The notes: a model not told the origin generated them from the sequence alone. 64,000 bases of DNA from JADCGM01 sp943370355 (GCA_943370355.1 CALRQP020000004.1:62001-126000); one strand, 5' to 3'; shown: positions 1-9,016, counted from the stretch's first letter. Made by a program: numbers and translations.

Positions 1-1228
1 CTTGTGCGCGCAGTGCATCCTCGGTGAGGTCATAAGGAAAGCCGAAGGTGTCGTAGAGCTTGAACGCAACCGCCCCCGGCAGTGTGTCGCCGAGCTGCAT
101 CGAACCCGTCGCCTCGTCGAGCAGGCGCAACCCGTTGGCGAGCGTCTGGCGGAAGCGCGTCTCCTCGAGCTTCAGCGTTTCCTCGATGAGCGGCTGCGCA
201 CGCACCAGTTCGGGATAGGCCGCGCCCATCTGCCCGATCAGCGCCGGGACGAGCCGGTGCATGAGCGGTTCCTTCGCGCCCAGCAGATGCGCATGCCGCA
301 TCGCGCGGCGCATGATCCGGCGCAGCACATAGCCCCTGCCTTCATTCGCCGGCAGCACGCCGTCGGCGACGAGGAAGCCGCTGGCGCGCAGATGATCGGC
401 GATCACCCGGTGCGACGCCTTCCGGGACCCCGCCGAATCCGCACCCGACAGCGACTCTGACGCCTCGATCAGCGTGCGGAAGGTATCGGTATCGTAATTG
501 TCGTGAACGCCCTGCAGTACCGCCGCGATGCGCTCCAGCCCCATGCCGGTGTCGATACTCGGCTTCGGCAGCGCGAGCCGCGTCTCCGGATCGACCTGCT
601 CATATTGCATGAACACAAGGTTCCAGATCTCGACGAACCGGTCGCCGTCCTCGTCAGGCGAGCCCGGCGGGCCGCCCGGGATATGATCGCCATGATCGAA
701 AAAGATTTCCGAACAGGGGCCGCACGGGCCGGTATCCCCCATCGACCAGAAATTATCATTGGTCGGGATGCGGATGATGCGGCTGTCGGGCAGTCCGGCG
801 ATCTTCTTCCACAGATCGAACGCTTCGTCGTCGGTGTGATAGACGGTCACGGTGAGCCGGTTCGAATCGATGCCGAAATCGCTAGTCAGCAGAGTCCAGG
901 CATGTTCGATCGCCTGCGCCTTGAAATAGTCGCCGAACGAGAAATTGCCGAGCATTTCGAAGAAGGTGTGGTGACGTGCCGTATAACCGACATTGTCGAG
1001 GTCATTGTGCTTGCCACCGGCGCGCACGCACTTCTGCGACGAGGCAGCCGTGCTGTAGGGCCGCGTCTCAAGGCCGGTGAACACATTCTTGAAAGGGACC
1101 ATGCCCGCGTTCACGAACATCAGTGTCGGGTCGTTATGCGGCACCAGCGGCGCCGAGGGCACGACCCGGTGCCCGGCATTGCCGAAATAGTCGAGAAACG
1201 ACCGGCGGATATCGTTGGTGGACGTCAT
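1..1228 (-). CDS. alaS: Alanine--tRNA ligase, N-terminal ~409 residues (cut by window edge)
   Basis: Charges tRNA-Ala with alanine in the cytoplasm. Reading leftwards from the ATG at 1228, the protein opens MTSTNDIRRSFLDYFG and contains the class II AlaRS catalytic core: VPFKNVFTG near residue 45, ARHHTFFEMLGNFSFGDYFK, NFWSMGDTGPCGPCSEI, and EIWNLVFMQY followed by SIDTGMGLERIAAVLQG. These blocks are specific to AlaRS. The reading frame is open to position 1, so the rest of the catalytic domain, the editing domain and the C-Ala domain lie outside the window. It is the last visible gene of a minus-strand run that begins at recA, an arrangement common in alphaproteobacteria. A 47-bp gap separates it from the small membrane-protein gene upstream. 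Confidence 0.97.
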   Translation of the reverse strand, partial: MTSTNDIRRSFLDYFGNAGHRVVPSAPLVPHNDPTLMFVNAGMVPFKNVFTGLETRPYSTAASSQKCVRAGGKHNDLDNVGYTARHHTFFEMLGNFSFGDYFKAQAIEHAWTLLTSDFGIDSNRLTVTVYHTDDEAFDLWKKIAGLPDSRIIRIPTNDNFWSMGDTGPCGPCSEIFFDHGDHIPGGPPGSPDEDGDRFVEIWNLVFMQYEQVDPETRLALPKPSIDTGMGLERIAAVLQGVHDNYDTDTFRTLIEASESLSGADSAGSRKASHRVIADHLRASGFLVADGVLPANEGRGYVLRRIMRRAMRHAHLLGAKEPLMHRLVPALIGQMGAAYPELVRAQPLIEETLKLEETRFRQTLANGLRLLDEATGSMQLGDTLPGAVAFKLYDTFGFPYDLTEDALRAQ

Positions 1229-1275
1229 CAGGGGGACTTAGGCGAGCGGCGGCATGATTGGAAGGCTCAGCCGCC

Positions 1276-1653
1276 CTACAGCTGCGCCGAAACGATGTAG
1301 AAGCGCAGGAACCCGATCGCCCATAGGAGATCTGCGACGGTGAGCAGCGCGAGCAGCAGCGGCGTGGAACCGCTGGCAAAGCCAATCCAGGCGATCACAA
1401 CGACGCCAAGCTTACCCATCGCACCGAGAGCCGCAATCGTCCCATTGCGCACGGGATCGCGCGCGACTAGCCAATAACCCACCCCGAACGTCAGGATCAT
1501 CCAGGCAAGCAGCTGGGTGAGCGGCGGATGATTGAGGCTGGCGTCGCCGAGCATAACGGCAACCAGTGGCGGCATAACGAGCATGGGCAGGGCGACGGCG
1601 AGGTTGAAGAGCGCCGCCGCCTTGAAATAGCCGGACCACCAGCTGAGCTTCAT
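1276..1653 (-). CDS. Small four-helix membrane protein, unknown function
   Basis: A 125-aa protein starting MKLSWWSGYFKAAALFNL. Its length is largely taken up by four hydrophobic stretches: around residues 8-30, 40-62, 70-92 and 100-122. No catalytic motif is visible. I chose the ATG at 1653 because the 28 codons upstream in the same frame overlap the end of the glutathione transferase gene and read as arginine-rich non-membrane sequence. With this start the gene begins 10 bp after that gene's stop, so the two are probably co-transcribed. It resembles generic small integral membrane proteins annotated as hypothetical in sphingomonads. Function cannot be assigned from sequence. Confidence 0.75.
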   Translation of the reverse strand: MKLSWWSGYFKAAALFNLAVALPMLVMPPLVAVMLGDASLNHPPLTQLLAWMILTFGVGYWLVARDPVRNGTIAALGAMGKLGVVVIAWIGFASGSTPLLLALLTVADLLWAIGFLRFYIVSAQL

Positions 1654-1663
1654 TGCGTCTGTC

Positions 1664-2290
1664 TCAATTCGCGAACTGATAGGGTCCGCCCTTCTCCAGC
1701 GCACGGCGATAGGCCGGGCGGGCCTGCAGCCATTCAACGAATTGCGCGAGCTTGGGCCGGTTGGCGACGCGTCCCTGCGCAGCCGCGACTTCGGCGGGGA
1801 AGCTCAGCAAGATGTCGGCGGCCGACAGATCGTCGAGCACATAATGGCCTGACGGGCGCAGCAGGCTCTCCATATAGTCGAAATGGCTATCGAGCTGCTG
1901 ACCGATGCGCGGCAGCAACGGCGCGGCGGCCTCGCCAAGACGGCTCACATAGAGCGCGAGCAGGATCGGCGTCATTGCCGACCCTTCGGCGAAATGCATG
2001 AGCTCGAGATGCCGGACGTGCGCCTCGGTGCCCGAGGCGGGGACCAGATGCCCGCCGCCGTGGCGCTCGCAGATATATTCGACGATCGCGGCAGACTCGC
2101 TGACCGTCAGGCCGTCATCGACGATAACCGGCGATTTGCCGAGCGGATGCACCGCAAGAAGTTCGGGCGGCGCAAGATTGGTCACCGCGTCGCGCTGGTG
2201 ATGCACGATCTCATAGGGCGTACCGAGTTCCTCGAGCAGCCACAGGATGCGCTGCGAGCGCGAATTGTTCAGATGATGGACAACGAGCAT
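1664..2290 (-). CDS. Glutathione S-transferase family protein
   Basis: A 208-aa cytosolic protein of standard GST length. The thioredoxin-like N-terminal domain (about residues 1-80) opens MLVVHHLNNSRSQRILWLLEEL and carries the glutathione-site block GKSPVIVDDGLTVSESAAIVEYI, with the cis-Pro and the Glu-Ser pair that binds the gamma-glutamyl group. The alpha-helical domain follows, with LSAADILLSFP near residue 155, the typical N-capping/hydrophobic staple region. GSTs conjugate or reduce electrophiles with glutathione; the substrate is unknown. It lies between a methyltransferase gene (18 bp upstream) and the small membrane protein (10 bp downstream), in a run that looks like one transcription unit. 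Confidence 0.9.
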   Translation of the reverse strand: MLVVHHLNNSRSQRILWLLEELGTPYEIVHHQRDAVTNLAPPELLAVHPLGKSPVIVDDGLTVSESAAIVEYICERHGGGHLVPASGTEAHVRHLELMHFAEGSAMTPILLALYVSRLGEAAAPLLPRIGQQLDSHFDYMESLLRPSGHYVLDDLSAADILLSFPAEVAAAQGRVANRPKLAQFVEWLQARPAYRRALEKGGPYQFAN

Positions 2291-2308
2291 GGACGTTCCT
2301 TCATTCGA

Positions 2309-3166
2309 TCAGGCGAGGGCGGTTAAAATCCAGATCCCAGCTGGCAACCGTACCGTGCCGTCGCTGTGCCACGGTATCAGCGCTTCTGAGAGGCGGGCCT
2401 GAACCGCAGGCCGCGCGTCCTTGCCAAGCTCGCGCACCGCTGCAGCGGCGGGGCCGATGCGCATGAGCAGGCGAACCGCATCGGTGAGCGCGTGGGGTCC
2501 GGACGCCACGGTGGTGACGACCTCGGCAGGCGTGACAGCAATATCGCGCCAGCCCGCTGCGGCCAATATCCCGGCGGTGCGATCGTGGTCCGCAAAAGCG
2601 AGCGGTCCGGGCGCATCGGGATCGGGACCCGACGCCGCATAGCCCGACGACACCGGCGCTTCCGCCAGCAGCGGTGCAACGGCCGCGACAGGGACCGAAA
2701 AGGCAGGATTTACGGCGACAGCGCGCCAGCAGGCGAAGGCCAGGCGTCCGCCGGGGGCGCAGGCCTTGCGTAGGCGGGCAAAGGCCTCGACTGGGTCGGC
2801 GAAGAACATGACTCCGAAACGCGAGGCGATCAGGTCATAGCCGTCGCCGATATCGTCGACTTGCGCATCGGCTTCGAGAAAGCGGACATGCGAATACGCT
2901 GACAGGCGTTCCCGCGCCCGCGCCAAGAGTTGCGGGGACAGGTCGACGCCCGTAACGGTACCGCTCGGTCCCACCCGACTTGCCAACGCCAGCGTCGTCG
3001 CCCCGGCCCCGCAGCCGACATCGAGTACCGAATCGCCGAGCATCGGCTGCGCGGCAGCGAGCAGCGGCGCATCAACCGCACCTAGCCAGTCGTCGAGTGC
3101 AGACTGCTCCTCCGCCCACACCCGGCCGACATCACCCGACCAATATTCGCGCTGTGCCTCGTTCAC
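2309..3166 (-). CDS. Class I SAM-dependent methyltransferase
   Basis: A 285-aa soluble protein. The SAM-binding motif I, VLDVGCGAGATTLALA, sits near residues 48-63, followed by the acidic motif in VTGVDLSPQLLARARERL and motif III-like SRFGVMFFADPVEAFARL. These define the Rossmann-type methyltransferase fold of the UbiE/COQ5-like Methyltransf_11/25 group. The acceptor substrate is not identifiable. It is downstream of the VOC gene by about 40 bp and upstream of the GST gene by 18 bp, on the recA-alaS strand. There is nothing to tie its activity to RecA; co-location may only reflect the operon structure of this lineage. Confidence 0.88.
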   Translation of the reverse strand: MNEAQREYWSGDVGRVWAEEQSALDDWLGAVDAPLLAAAQPMLGDSVLDVGCGAGATTLALASRVGPSGTVTGVDLSPQLLARARERLSAYSHVRFLEADAQVDDIGDGYDLIASRFGVMFFADPVEAFARLRKACAPGGRLAFACWRAVAVNPAFSVPVAAVAPLLAEAPVSSGYAASGPDPDAPGPLAFADHDRTAGILAAAGWRDIAVTPAEVVTTVASGPHALTDAVRLLMRIGPAAAAVRELGKDARPAVQARLSEALIPWHSDGTVRLPAGIWILTALA

Positions 3167-3205
3167 ATATGTCTTGTGGCACGCCGCAGGCCCAGCGACA
3201 AACCG

Positions 3206-3556
3206 TCAGTCCGCCTGCATCACCGCGATCTCGCAGCCGCCGGGATCGCGGACGTGGAAGCGGCGGCCGCCGGGGAAGGAAAAGGTCGCCAGCGTAATCG
3301 TCCCGCCTGCCGCCTCGACCCGCGCCTGCGCCACTTCGAGATCGTCAACCTGCACCACGGCAAGCGGCGCAGCCGTCAGCTGGGTCGCGTCGCCGTTCAA
3401 TCCCAGATCGACATCGCCAGTCATCGTCGACGCATAGTCCGGACCGAAGTCGGTCAGCGCCCAGCCGAACGACGCCGTGTAGAAGGCCTTGGTCGCTGCA
3501 TGGTCACCGCGGACCGGCAACTCGACATAGTTGATCCGGCCGTTCGGCTGGCTCAC
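3206..3556 (-). CDS. VOC (glyoxalase/bleomycin resistance-like) family protein
   Basis: A 116-aa single-domain protein starting MSQPNGRINYVELPVRG. It has the paired beta-alpha-beta-beta-beta layout of the vicinal-oxygen-chelate fold: INYVELPVRGDHAATKAFYTASFGW in the first half, and VVQVDDLEVAQARVEAAGG followed by FPGGRRFHVRDPGGCEIAVMQ in the second. The C-terminal RDPGGCEI block is the family signature that usually brings a metal-binding acidic residue. The ATG overlaps the recA stop by 4 bp (ATGA), so translation is probably coupled to recA. Such proteins bind divalent metals and small molecules; the substrate is unknown. Confidence 0.88.
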   Translation of the reverse strand: MSQPNGRINYVELPVRGDHAATKAFYTASFGWALTDFGPDYASTMTGDVDLGLNGDATQLTAAPLAVVQVDDLEVAQARVEAAGGTITLATFSFPGGRRFHVRDPGGCEIAVMQAD

Positions 3557-4611
3557 AGATCGTCGTCCGCGTCGGGACCGACCATCAGCGCCTCGGCAAC
3601 ACCCGCCGAATTGGCGCGGATCGCCGCCTCGAGCTTGTCGCGCATCGCGACATTTTCGGTCAGGAACTTCTTGGCGTTCTCGCGACCCTGGCCGATGCGC
3701 ACCGAATCATAGGAGAACCAGGCCCCCGACTTCTCGACGAGCCCGGCCTTGACGCCGAGATCAAGAATCTCACCGGTCTTCGACACGCCCTCGCCGTACA
3801 TGATATCGAACTCGACCTGCTTGAACGGTGGCGCGACCTTGTTCTTGACGACCTTGACGCGCGTCGTGTTGCCGACGACCTCATCGCGGTCCTTGATCTG
3901 GCCGGTGCGGCGAATGTCGAGACGGACCGAGGCGTAGAATTTGAGCGCATTGCCGCCCGTCGTTGTCTCGGGGTTACCGTACATCACGCCGATCTTCATG
4001 CGCAGCTGGTTGATGAAGATCACCATGCAGCGCGAGCGGCTGATCGACCCGGTCAGCTTACGCAAGGATTGCGACATCAGCCGCGCCTGCAGGCCGACAT
4101 GGCTGTCGCCCATCTCGCCCTCGATCTCGGCGCGCGGCACCAGGGCCGCAACCGAGTCGACGACGAGAACGTCGATGGCGTTGGACCGCACCAGCGTATC
4201 GACGATCTCCAGCGCCTGCTCGCCGGTATCGGGCTGCGACACGATGAGCTCGTTGATGTCGACGCCGAGCTTCTTGGCATAGGCCGGATCCAGCGCATGT
4301 TCGGCATCGACAAACGCCGCCATGCCGCCATTCTTCTGCGCCTCGGCAATCACATGCAGCGCCAGCGTCGTCTTACCCGAGCTTTCCGGGCCGTAGATTT
4401 CAATGACGCGGCCGCGCGGCAATCCGCCGACGCCGAGCGCGATGTCGAGGCCGAGCGACCCCGTCGAGATTGACTCGACCTCCATCGTCTCGCGCTGGCC
4501 GAGCTTCATCACCGAGCCCTTGCCGAATGCGCGGTCGATTTGCGCAAGCGCGGCGTCGAGCGCCTTCTGTTTGTCCATGCCGTTTTCCACCAATTTCAGG
4601 GCTGCGCTCAT
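3553..4611 (-). CDS. recA: Recombinase RecA
   Basis: A 352-aa homologous-recombination and SOS co-protease protein that forms filaments on single-stranded DNA. Walker A is EIYGPESSGKTTLALH near residue 70, Walker B is in IDVLVVDSVAALVP, and the L2 loop contains NQLRMKIGVMYGNPETTTGGNALKFYAS. All are canonical for RecA. I start at the ATG at 4611 (MSAALKLVENGMDKQKALDA) rather than the ATG 90 bases upstream, because the upstream extension would run over the probable -10 element and operator. The usual acidic C-terminus is present (ends DADDDL). It leads the minus-strand run VOC-methyltransferase-GST-membrane protein-alaS. SOS regulation is suggested by the palindromic elements upstream. Confidence 0.98.
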   Translation of the reverse strand: MSAALKLVENGMDKQKALDAALAQIDRAFGKGSVMKLGQRETMEVESISTGSLGLDIALGVGGLPRGRVIEIYGPESSGKTTLALHVIAEAQKNGGMAAFVDAEHALDPAYAKKLGVDINELIVSQPDTGEQALEIVDTLVRSNAIDVLVVDSVAALVPRAEIEGEMGDSHVGLQARLMSQSLRKLTGSISRSRCMVIFINQLRMKIGVMYGNPETTTGGNALKFYASVRLDIRRTGQIKDRDEVVGNTTRVKVVKNKVAPPFKQVEFDIMYGEGVSKTGEILDLGVKAGLVEKSGAWFSYDSVRIGQGRENAKKFLTENVAMRDKLEAAIRANSAGVAEALMVGPDADDDL

Positions 4612-4659
4612 CGTCCCATCCTCTTCGTAGCCATGTCCAAAGCCGTAGGCAACGGAGGG

Positions 4660-4710
4660 AATGTACCGTCTATGTTCTCTTTTTGCAAGAGAACATTCCA
4701 TGAATGGAAT
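4660..4710 (-). promoter_or_regulatory. recA promoter with SOS/LexA-like operator palindromes
   Basis: On the recA-sense strand, a -35-like TTGCAA (4688-4683) and a -10-like TACATT (4665-4660) are separated by 17 bp. A perfect inverted repeat with 10-bp arms ATGTTCTCTT/AAGAGAACAT and a 5-bp spacer (4672-4696) covers the -35 and the spacer. A second perfect repeat, ATTCCAT-GA-ATGGAAT, lies at 4695-4710. Positions 4691-4705 read GAAC-N7-GAAT, one base from the alphaproteobacterial LexA box GAAC-N7-GAAC. The placement fits repression of recA by LexA. Promoter assignment is inference from spacing and is not proven. Confidence 0.6.
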
Positions 4711-4797
4711 ATATCCAAGTCTTTGGTTTAAAGCTATATTCGTTCAGATCGCTCACGCCACCCAAAAATAATTCGGCGGCGCAATGAGTCTACCCGG

Positions 4798-5187
4798 TCA
4801 ACCGGCCGGGGCGGCTGCCGGAGATCGCCTAACCAGGCCGATCAGGATCGATTCGACCGACGCGAAGGCATAGGGCTTTTCCAGCACGGGACAGGCCGCG
4901 AAGCGCGGCGGCAGGCTGTCGGGCATCGCGCCAGTCGCAAACACAACCGCGACGCCGCGTGCGAGCAGGTCATCGGCGAGCGGATAGACGGGATCACGCC
5001 CGAGATTCACGTCGAGGATCGCCACGTCGATCTCGCAGCCGCTTGCGGCACGCGCTTCGTCGAGCTCGGCATAATTGCCGACGATCTCGCAACCCAGCAT
5101 GTCCAATATATCTTCGAGTACGATGCCGACGAGCGCTTCGTCCTCGGCCACGAACACCCGGCAGCCCTTGAGCGCGCCGTCCGTCAT
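4798..5187 (-). CDS. Single-domain response regulator (receiver only)
   Basis: A 129-aa CheY-like protein with no output domain. The acidic pocket is FVAEDEALVG near residues 12-21, the phospho-acceptor is Asp59 in VAILDVNLG, the conserved Thr85 is in VVFATG, and Lys104 is in VLEKPY. It lies 70 bp downstream of cckA on the same strand. That suggests a CpdR- or DivK-like partner in the same phosphorelay, but the receiver sequence alone does not establish that. Receivers with the VAEDEALV opening are often found with histidine kinases in alphaproteobacteria. The C-terminal tail SPAAAPAG is disordered. Confidence 0.88.
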   Translation of the reverse strand: MTDGALKGCRVFVAEDEALVGIVLEDILDMLGCEIVGNYAELDEARAASGCEIDVAILDVNLGRDPVYPLADDLLARGVAVVFATGAMPDSLPPRFAACPVLEKPYAFASVESILIGLVRRSPAAAPAG

Positions 5188-5257
5188 CTACGCAATTCCT
5201 TGACCCATGCGGATTGGCTCCGCTGCGCGCCCGTCTAGCATGGCAGATTCACCAGTC

Positions 5258-7714
5258 TCAAGCCGTTTCACGCGCCAGAGTTGCGCGCACCATCTCGCCC
5301 AGCTCCTGTACCGAAAAGGGCTTGGGCAGAAACACCACACTCGGAACGTCGATCGACTTGCGCAACTGCTCCTCGGCATAGCCCGACATGAAGATCACTT
5401 TGAGATCGGGAAAGCGCTCGCGCGCATTCCGGACCAGCGTCGGCCCGTCCATCATCGGCATGACGACGTCGGAGACCAGCAGGTCGACCCCCTCGGGCCG
5501 CCGGTCGAGGATCTCCAGCGCTTCTTCGCCATGCGCCGCGGTCAGCACGGTATAGCCCTTTCGGGTCAGCGCACGCTCGGCGACGGCGCGGACCATCGCC
5601 TCATCCTCGACGAGCAGGATCGTGCCGCTGCCCCAAGCCTCAACGGCCGCTGCCGGGGGGCGTTCAGCAGGTTCAAGGCGGAGTTCCGGCGCCTGCACAG
5701 GCAGGTATATCGTGAAGGTGGTCCCCTTCCCCGCCTGCGAATCCGCGAAGATGAAGCCGCCGGTCTGTTTGACGATGCCGTAGACCGTCGATAGGCCGAG
5801 TCCGGTCCCCTTGCCGAATTCCTTGGTGGTGAAGAAGGGTTCGAACACTTTGCCGATGATGTCAGCGGGGATGCCCGTCCCGGTGTCCTTGACCGCAATC
5901 ACCACATAATCGGCGGCAGGCATCATGTCGTAGCCGAGCTTCGCCGATTCGGCGGCGGACACCGCATAGGTGCTGATCGTCAGCTCGCCACCATCGGGCA
6001 TCGCGTCGCGCGAATTGACGGCAAGATTGACGATTACCTGTTCGAGCTGCCCGGGGTCTGCACGCACCGAGCCGAGGTTGCGGCCATGTTTGACGGTCAG
6101 CGTTACCCGTTCGCCGAGCAGGCGCTTCAATAGGTGTGACAGCTCGCCGATCACGTCGGGCACCTGCAGCATCTGCAGCCGCAGCGTCTGCTGCCGCGAG
6201 AAGGCGAGCAGCTGCCGCACCAGATTGGCGGCACGATTGGCGTTCTGGCGGATCTGGTTGATGTCGTCGAAATCGGCGTCGCCCGGCGTATGGCGCAGCA
6301 TCATCAGGTCGCAATAGCCGATGACAGCGGTCAGGATGTTGTTGAAGTCATGTGCGACGCCGCCAGCGAGCTGGCCAACCGCTTGCATCTTGGTCGCCTG
6401 CGCAATCTGCCGCTCGAGCTTCAGCTGCTCGCGATTGTCGCGCAGCGAAAGGATGATATCGGTCGATCCTGTGTCGGGCGTCCGGGCCACCGACAGTACC
6501 GACTCCTCCTCCGGCCGCGCTTTAAGCCTGACGCGCAGGTCGCGGGGCTTACCGTGCCGGCTGGCGGCACGGCGGACAGCATCAGAGACCAGCGTCTTGT
6601 CCTCGTCGATGACAAGGTCGGTCGGATAAATGACCTGCGAGGTGTCGGAAATCCCCGCGGCTGCGGCGAAAGCGGCGTTCAGATAGCCGAGCCGCCCGTC
6701 ACGATCTGCTACAGCCAAGCCGAGCGGCAGCATCGACAGAAGACTGGCGATGTCGCCGCGGACGACCTGCGGAAGCGGGCCGGACGATTGCTGCGGCTGG
6801 AGCAGGAACAGGTAGGAGTCGGCCTCGCCTTCACCGCCTCGCACCGGCATCTCTGTGACCCGGACAGGCGATGCACTGCCATCGGCCCGCCGCAGGCTCG
6901 GTGATGCGCCCGACAGGTCTAGAACATCGGTCAGCGCGAGCGGCTTGTCGCGCCCCGTCGCAATGTGGAACGCACCATTTGCTGCAAGCACGCGACCGTC
7001 GCGATTGGTCATCGCGAGCGCGATGTCGGCAGCGCCAAGCCAGGCCCCGAACGATCCCTCAAGATGCTCCGCCGCTCTGGCTCGCGCCCGCTCTGCCGGT
7101 GCAAGCCGAAGCGTCCAAAGCAGATGCTTGCGGGTCGCCTCGGCCGGGCGCGCCGAGATCCGCAGCAGCTGCAAGCGATCCCCCGCCGATAACTCGACTT
7201 CGCTCTCCGCGAGTCCGTCCCGCCGCGCCCGCGCTGCGAGTTCGACGATGACACCCTGGGCCGCGCCGCCCTCGTCCAAATCGAAGGGTGAAGGATAGCC
7301 TCCGACCCGCAAACCATAAGCCTCGTTGGCGCAGACCAGCCGCCCCGCCCCGTCGGTAATTGCGAGCGCATCGGTCCGCGAACCGAGCGCCGCCCGGACC
7401 AGCGCCCAGTCAACCCGCCCGCCACCCCGGCGGGCGCGGCCGAGCGCCGACACATAACCGATCGCCGCCGCCGAGAGGATCAGCGCGCCGTAGATCGCGG
7501 CCGCTTCCCACGCGCCCATCGTCCAGCCGACAAGCATTACCGAGATCAGCCCCAGCAGTACCGTCCCGGCGATCACGGTGACGAAACTGCGCTGCGCGCC
7601 GGGGAGCCGCGGCCATTCGATCGGATCCGGCAGCGGATCGTCGGCGCGATTGGTCTGGGAGGCGGAGGCCATCGCGCCTGTCTTGAGCGCCCGCACGGCT
7701 CCGTCAAGCGACAT
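5258..7714 (-). CDS. cckA: Hybrid sensor histidine kinase CckA
   Basis: An 818-aa inner-membrane hybrid kinase that in alphaproteobacteria feeds phosphate to CtrA and CpdR through ChpT. Two hydrophobic helices near the N-terminus (TVIAGTVLLGLISVMLVGW and AAAIYGALILSAAAIGYV) are followed by PAS-like segments (for example LPLGLAVADRDGRLGYLNAA). Then comes the HisKA box GGVAHDFNNILTAVIGYCDL with the phospho-His near residue 455. The HATPase_c has VNLAVNSRDAMPDGG, DTGTGIP and GKGTGLGLSTVYGIV. A C-terminal receiver has its Asp near residue 748 in LLVSDVVMPMMDGP. The domain order and the AHDFNNILTAVIGYCDL block are diagnostic. A start at the ATG at 7672 (MASASQTNRADD) is also plausible and would leave more room for a promoter. 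Confidence 0.93.
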   Translation of the reverse strand: MSLDGAVRALKTGAMASASQTNRADDPLPDPIEWPRLPGAQRSFVTVIAGTVLLGLISVMLVGWTMGAWEAAAIYGALILSAAAIGYVSALGRARRGGGRVDWALVRAALGSRTDALAITDGAGRLVCANEAYGLRVGGYPSPFDLDEGGAAQGVIVELAARARRDGLAESEVELSAGDRLQLLRISARPAEATRKHLLWTLRLAPAERARARAAEHLEGSFGAWLGAADIALAMTNRDGRVLAANGAFHIATGRDKPLALTDVLDLSGASPSLRRADGSASPVRVTEMPVRGGEGEADSYLFLLQPQQSSGPLPQVVRGDIASLLSMLPLGLAVADRDGRLGYLNAAFAAAAGISDTSQVIYPTDLVIDEDKTLVSDAVRRAASRHGKPRDLRVRLKARPEEESVLSVARTPDTGSTDIILSLRDNREQLKLERQIAQATKMQAVGQLAGGVAHDFNNILTAVIGYCDLMMLRHTPGDADFDDINQIRQNANRAANLVRQLLAFSRQQTLRLQMLQVPDVIGELSHLLKRLLGERVTLTVKHGRNLGSVRADPGQLEQVIVNLAVNSRDAMPDGGELTISTYAVSAAESAKLGYDMMPAADYVVIAVKDTGTGIPADIIGKVFEPFFTTKEFGKGTGLGLSTVYGIVKQTGGFIFADSQAGKGTTFTIYLPVQAPELRLEPAERPPAAAVEAWGSGTILLVEDEAMVRAVAERALTRKGYTVLTAAHGEEALEILDRRPEGVDLLVSDVVMPMMDGPTLVRNARERFPDLKVIFMSGYAEEQLRKSIDVPSVVFLPKPFSVQELGEMVRATLARETA

Positions 7715-7726
7715 CGCGAGGTTGCC

Positions 7727-9016
7727 GTGCGTGGCTCCGCCTCGCTAAGAGCGGCTGTGCCCGATCCCGCCCCGCAATCCCCCTTCGCCTTTCGTGACTA
7801 TCGCTTCTTCTGGGCGATGCGGATCTGCTTCACGATCGCGGGTACGATGCTTGTCGTCGTGATCGGCTGGCAAGTCTATGACCTGGCACGCCAGACAATG
7901 CAGCCAAAGGAAGCATCCTTCTGGCTAGGTATGATCGGCCTTGCGCAATTCCTGCCGCTGTTCCTGCTCACGCCGATCACGGGTTATGTCGCCGACCGGA
8001 TCGACCGGCGGTTGATCGTGCGGCTTTCCGTTCTGCTCGAGCTGGTGAGCGCCGCCCTGCTAGGCTGGCTCGCCTGGCGCGATGCCATGTCGATGGAGGC
8101 GCTGTTCATAGTCGCGGTTGCGCTCGGCGTCGGGCGTGCCTTCGCGGGGCCCGCGCTCTCGTCGTTCGCACCGAACATCGTGCCGCGCGAGGTGTTGCCG
8201 ACTGCGATCGCCTGGAGTTCGATCGCCTGGCAATCGGGTGCCGTGCTCGGTCCGCCGCTCGGTGGTTTCCTTTACGCCTCGGCGCCTCACGTCCCCTATT
8301 TCGCGGCGAGCGGTGCGCTGACCATTTCGCTCGCCATGGCGATGCTCATCAGCCGCATCCCACGCGGAAATGCCGGCGATAGCCATCCGCTCCGCGCCGT
8401 CATCGATGGGCTGCGCTATGTGCGGGACAATCGCGTGGTGCTCGGGGCGATCTCGCTCGACCTGTTCGCGGTGCTGCTCGGCGGCGCGACGGCGATGCTA
8501 CCGGTGTTTGCCCGGGACATCCTGCATGTCGGCGCGGAAGGGCTTGGCCAGCTGCGTGCGGCCCCTGCTCTTGGTGCCGCGATCACGGCGCTGGTCCTGA
8601 CGCAGCGACCGATCTCCGAGAAGGTCGGCGTGAAGATGTTTGTCGGAGTTGGGGTGTTCGGCCTTGCAACCATCGTGTTCGCACTGTCGCGGGAGATGTG
8701 GTTGTCGCTCGGTGCGCTTGTCGTTCTCGGCGCGGCGGACATGGTCAGTGTGTACATTCGCTCCTCGCTGATCCAGCTGCACACCCCCGATGCGATGCGC
8801 GGCCGCGTGTCGGCGGTCAGCGGACTGTTCATCTCGGCGTCGAACGAATTGGGCGAATTCGAATCGGGGCTGACCGCAGCCTGGTTCGGACCCGTCGAGG
8901 CCGTGGTCATCGGCGGCATCGGCGCGCTCATCGTGACCGGCCTCTACGCTTGGCGCTTCCCCGAGCTTCGGCTCGCCGACCGCTTTACCGGGCCCGTCGA
9001 AAAGCCGGTGACGTGA
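7727..9016 (+). CDS. MFS transporter (EntS-like efflux family)
   Basis: A 429-aa integral membrane protein with about 10-12 hydrophobic helices, beginning near FRDYRFFWAMRICFTIAGTM. The loop motif GYVADRIDRRLIVRLS after helix 2 is the MFS A-motif variant GxxxDRxxRR, and the overall pattern resembles the EntS/DUF894 group of exporters. The substrate is unknown. The first possible start is a GTG at 7727, 12 bp from the divergent cckA start. An in-frame GTG 10 codons later (giving MPDPAPQSPF) would fit better if promoters need space between the two genes. Orientation is divergent from cckA and toward cysK. Confidence 0.88.
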   Translation: MRGSASLRAAVPDPAPQSPFAFRDYRFFWAMRICFTIAGTMLVVVIGWQVYDLARQTMQPKEASFWLGMIGLAQFLPLFLLTPITGYVADRIDRRLIVRLSVLLELVSAALLGWLAWRDAMSMEALFIVAVALGVGRAFAGPALSSFAPNIVPREVLPTAIAWSSIAWQSGAVLGPPLGGFLYASAPHVPYFAASGALTISLAMAMLISRIPRGNAGDSHPLRAVIDGLRYVRDNRVVLGAISLDLFAVLLGGATAMLPVFARDILHVGAEGLGQLRAAPALGAAITALVLTQRPISEKVGVKMFVGVGVFGLATIVFALSREMWLSLGALVVLGAADMVSVYIRSSLIQLHTPDAMRGRVSAVSGLFISASNELGEFESGLTAAWFGPVEAVVIGGIGALIVTGLYAWRFPELRLADRFTGPVEKPVT

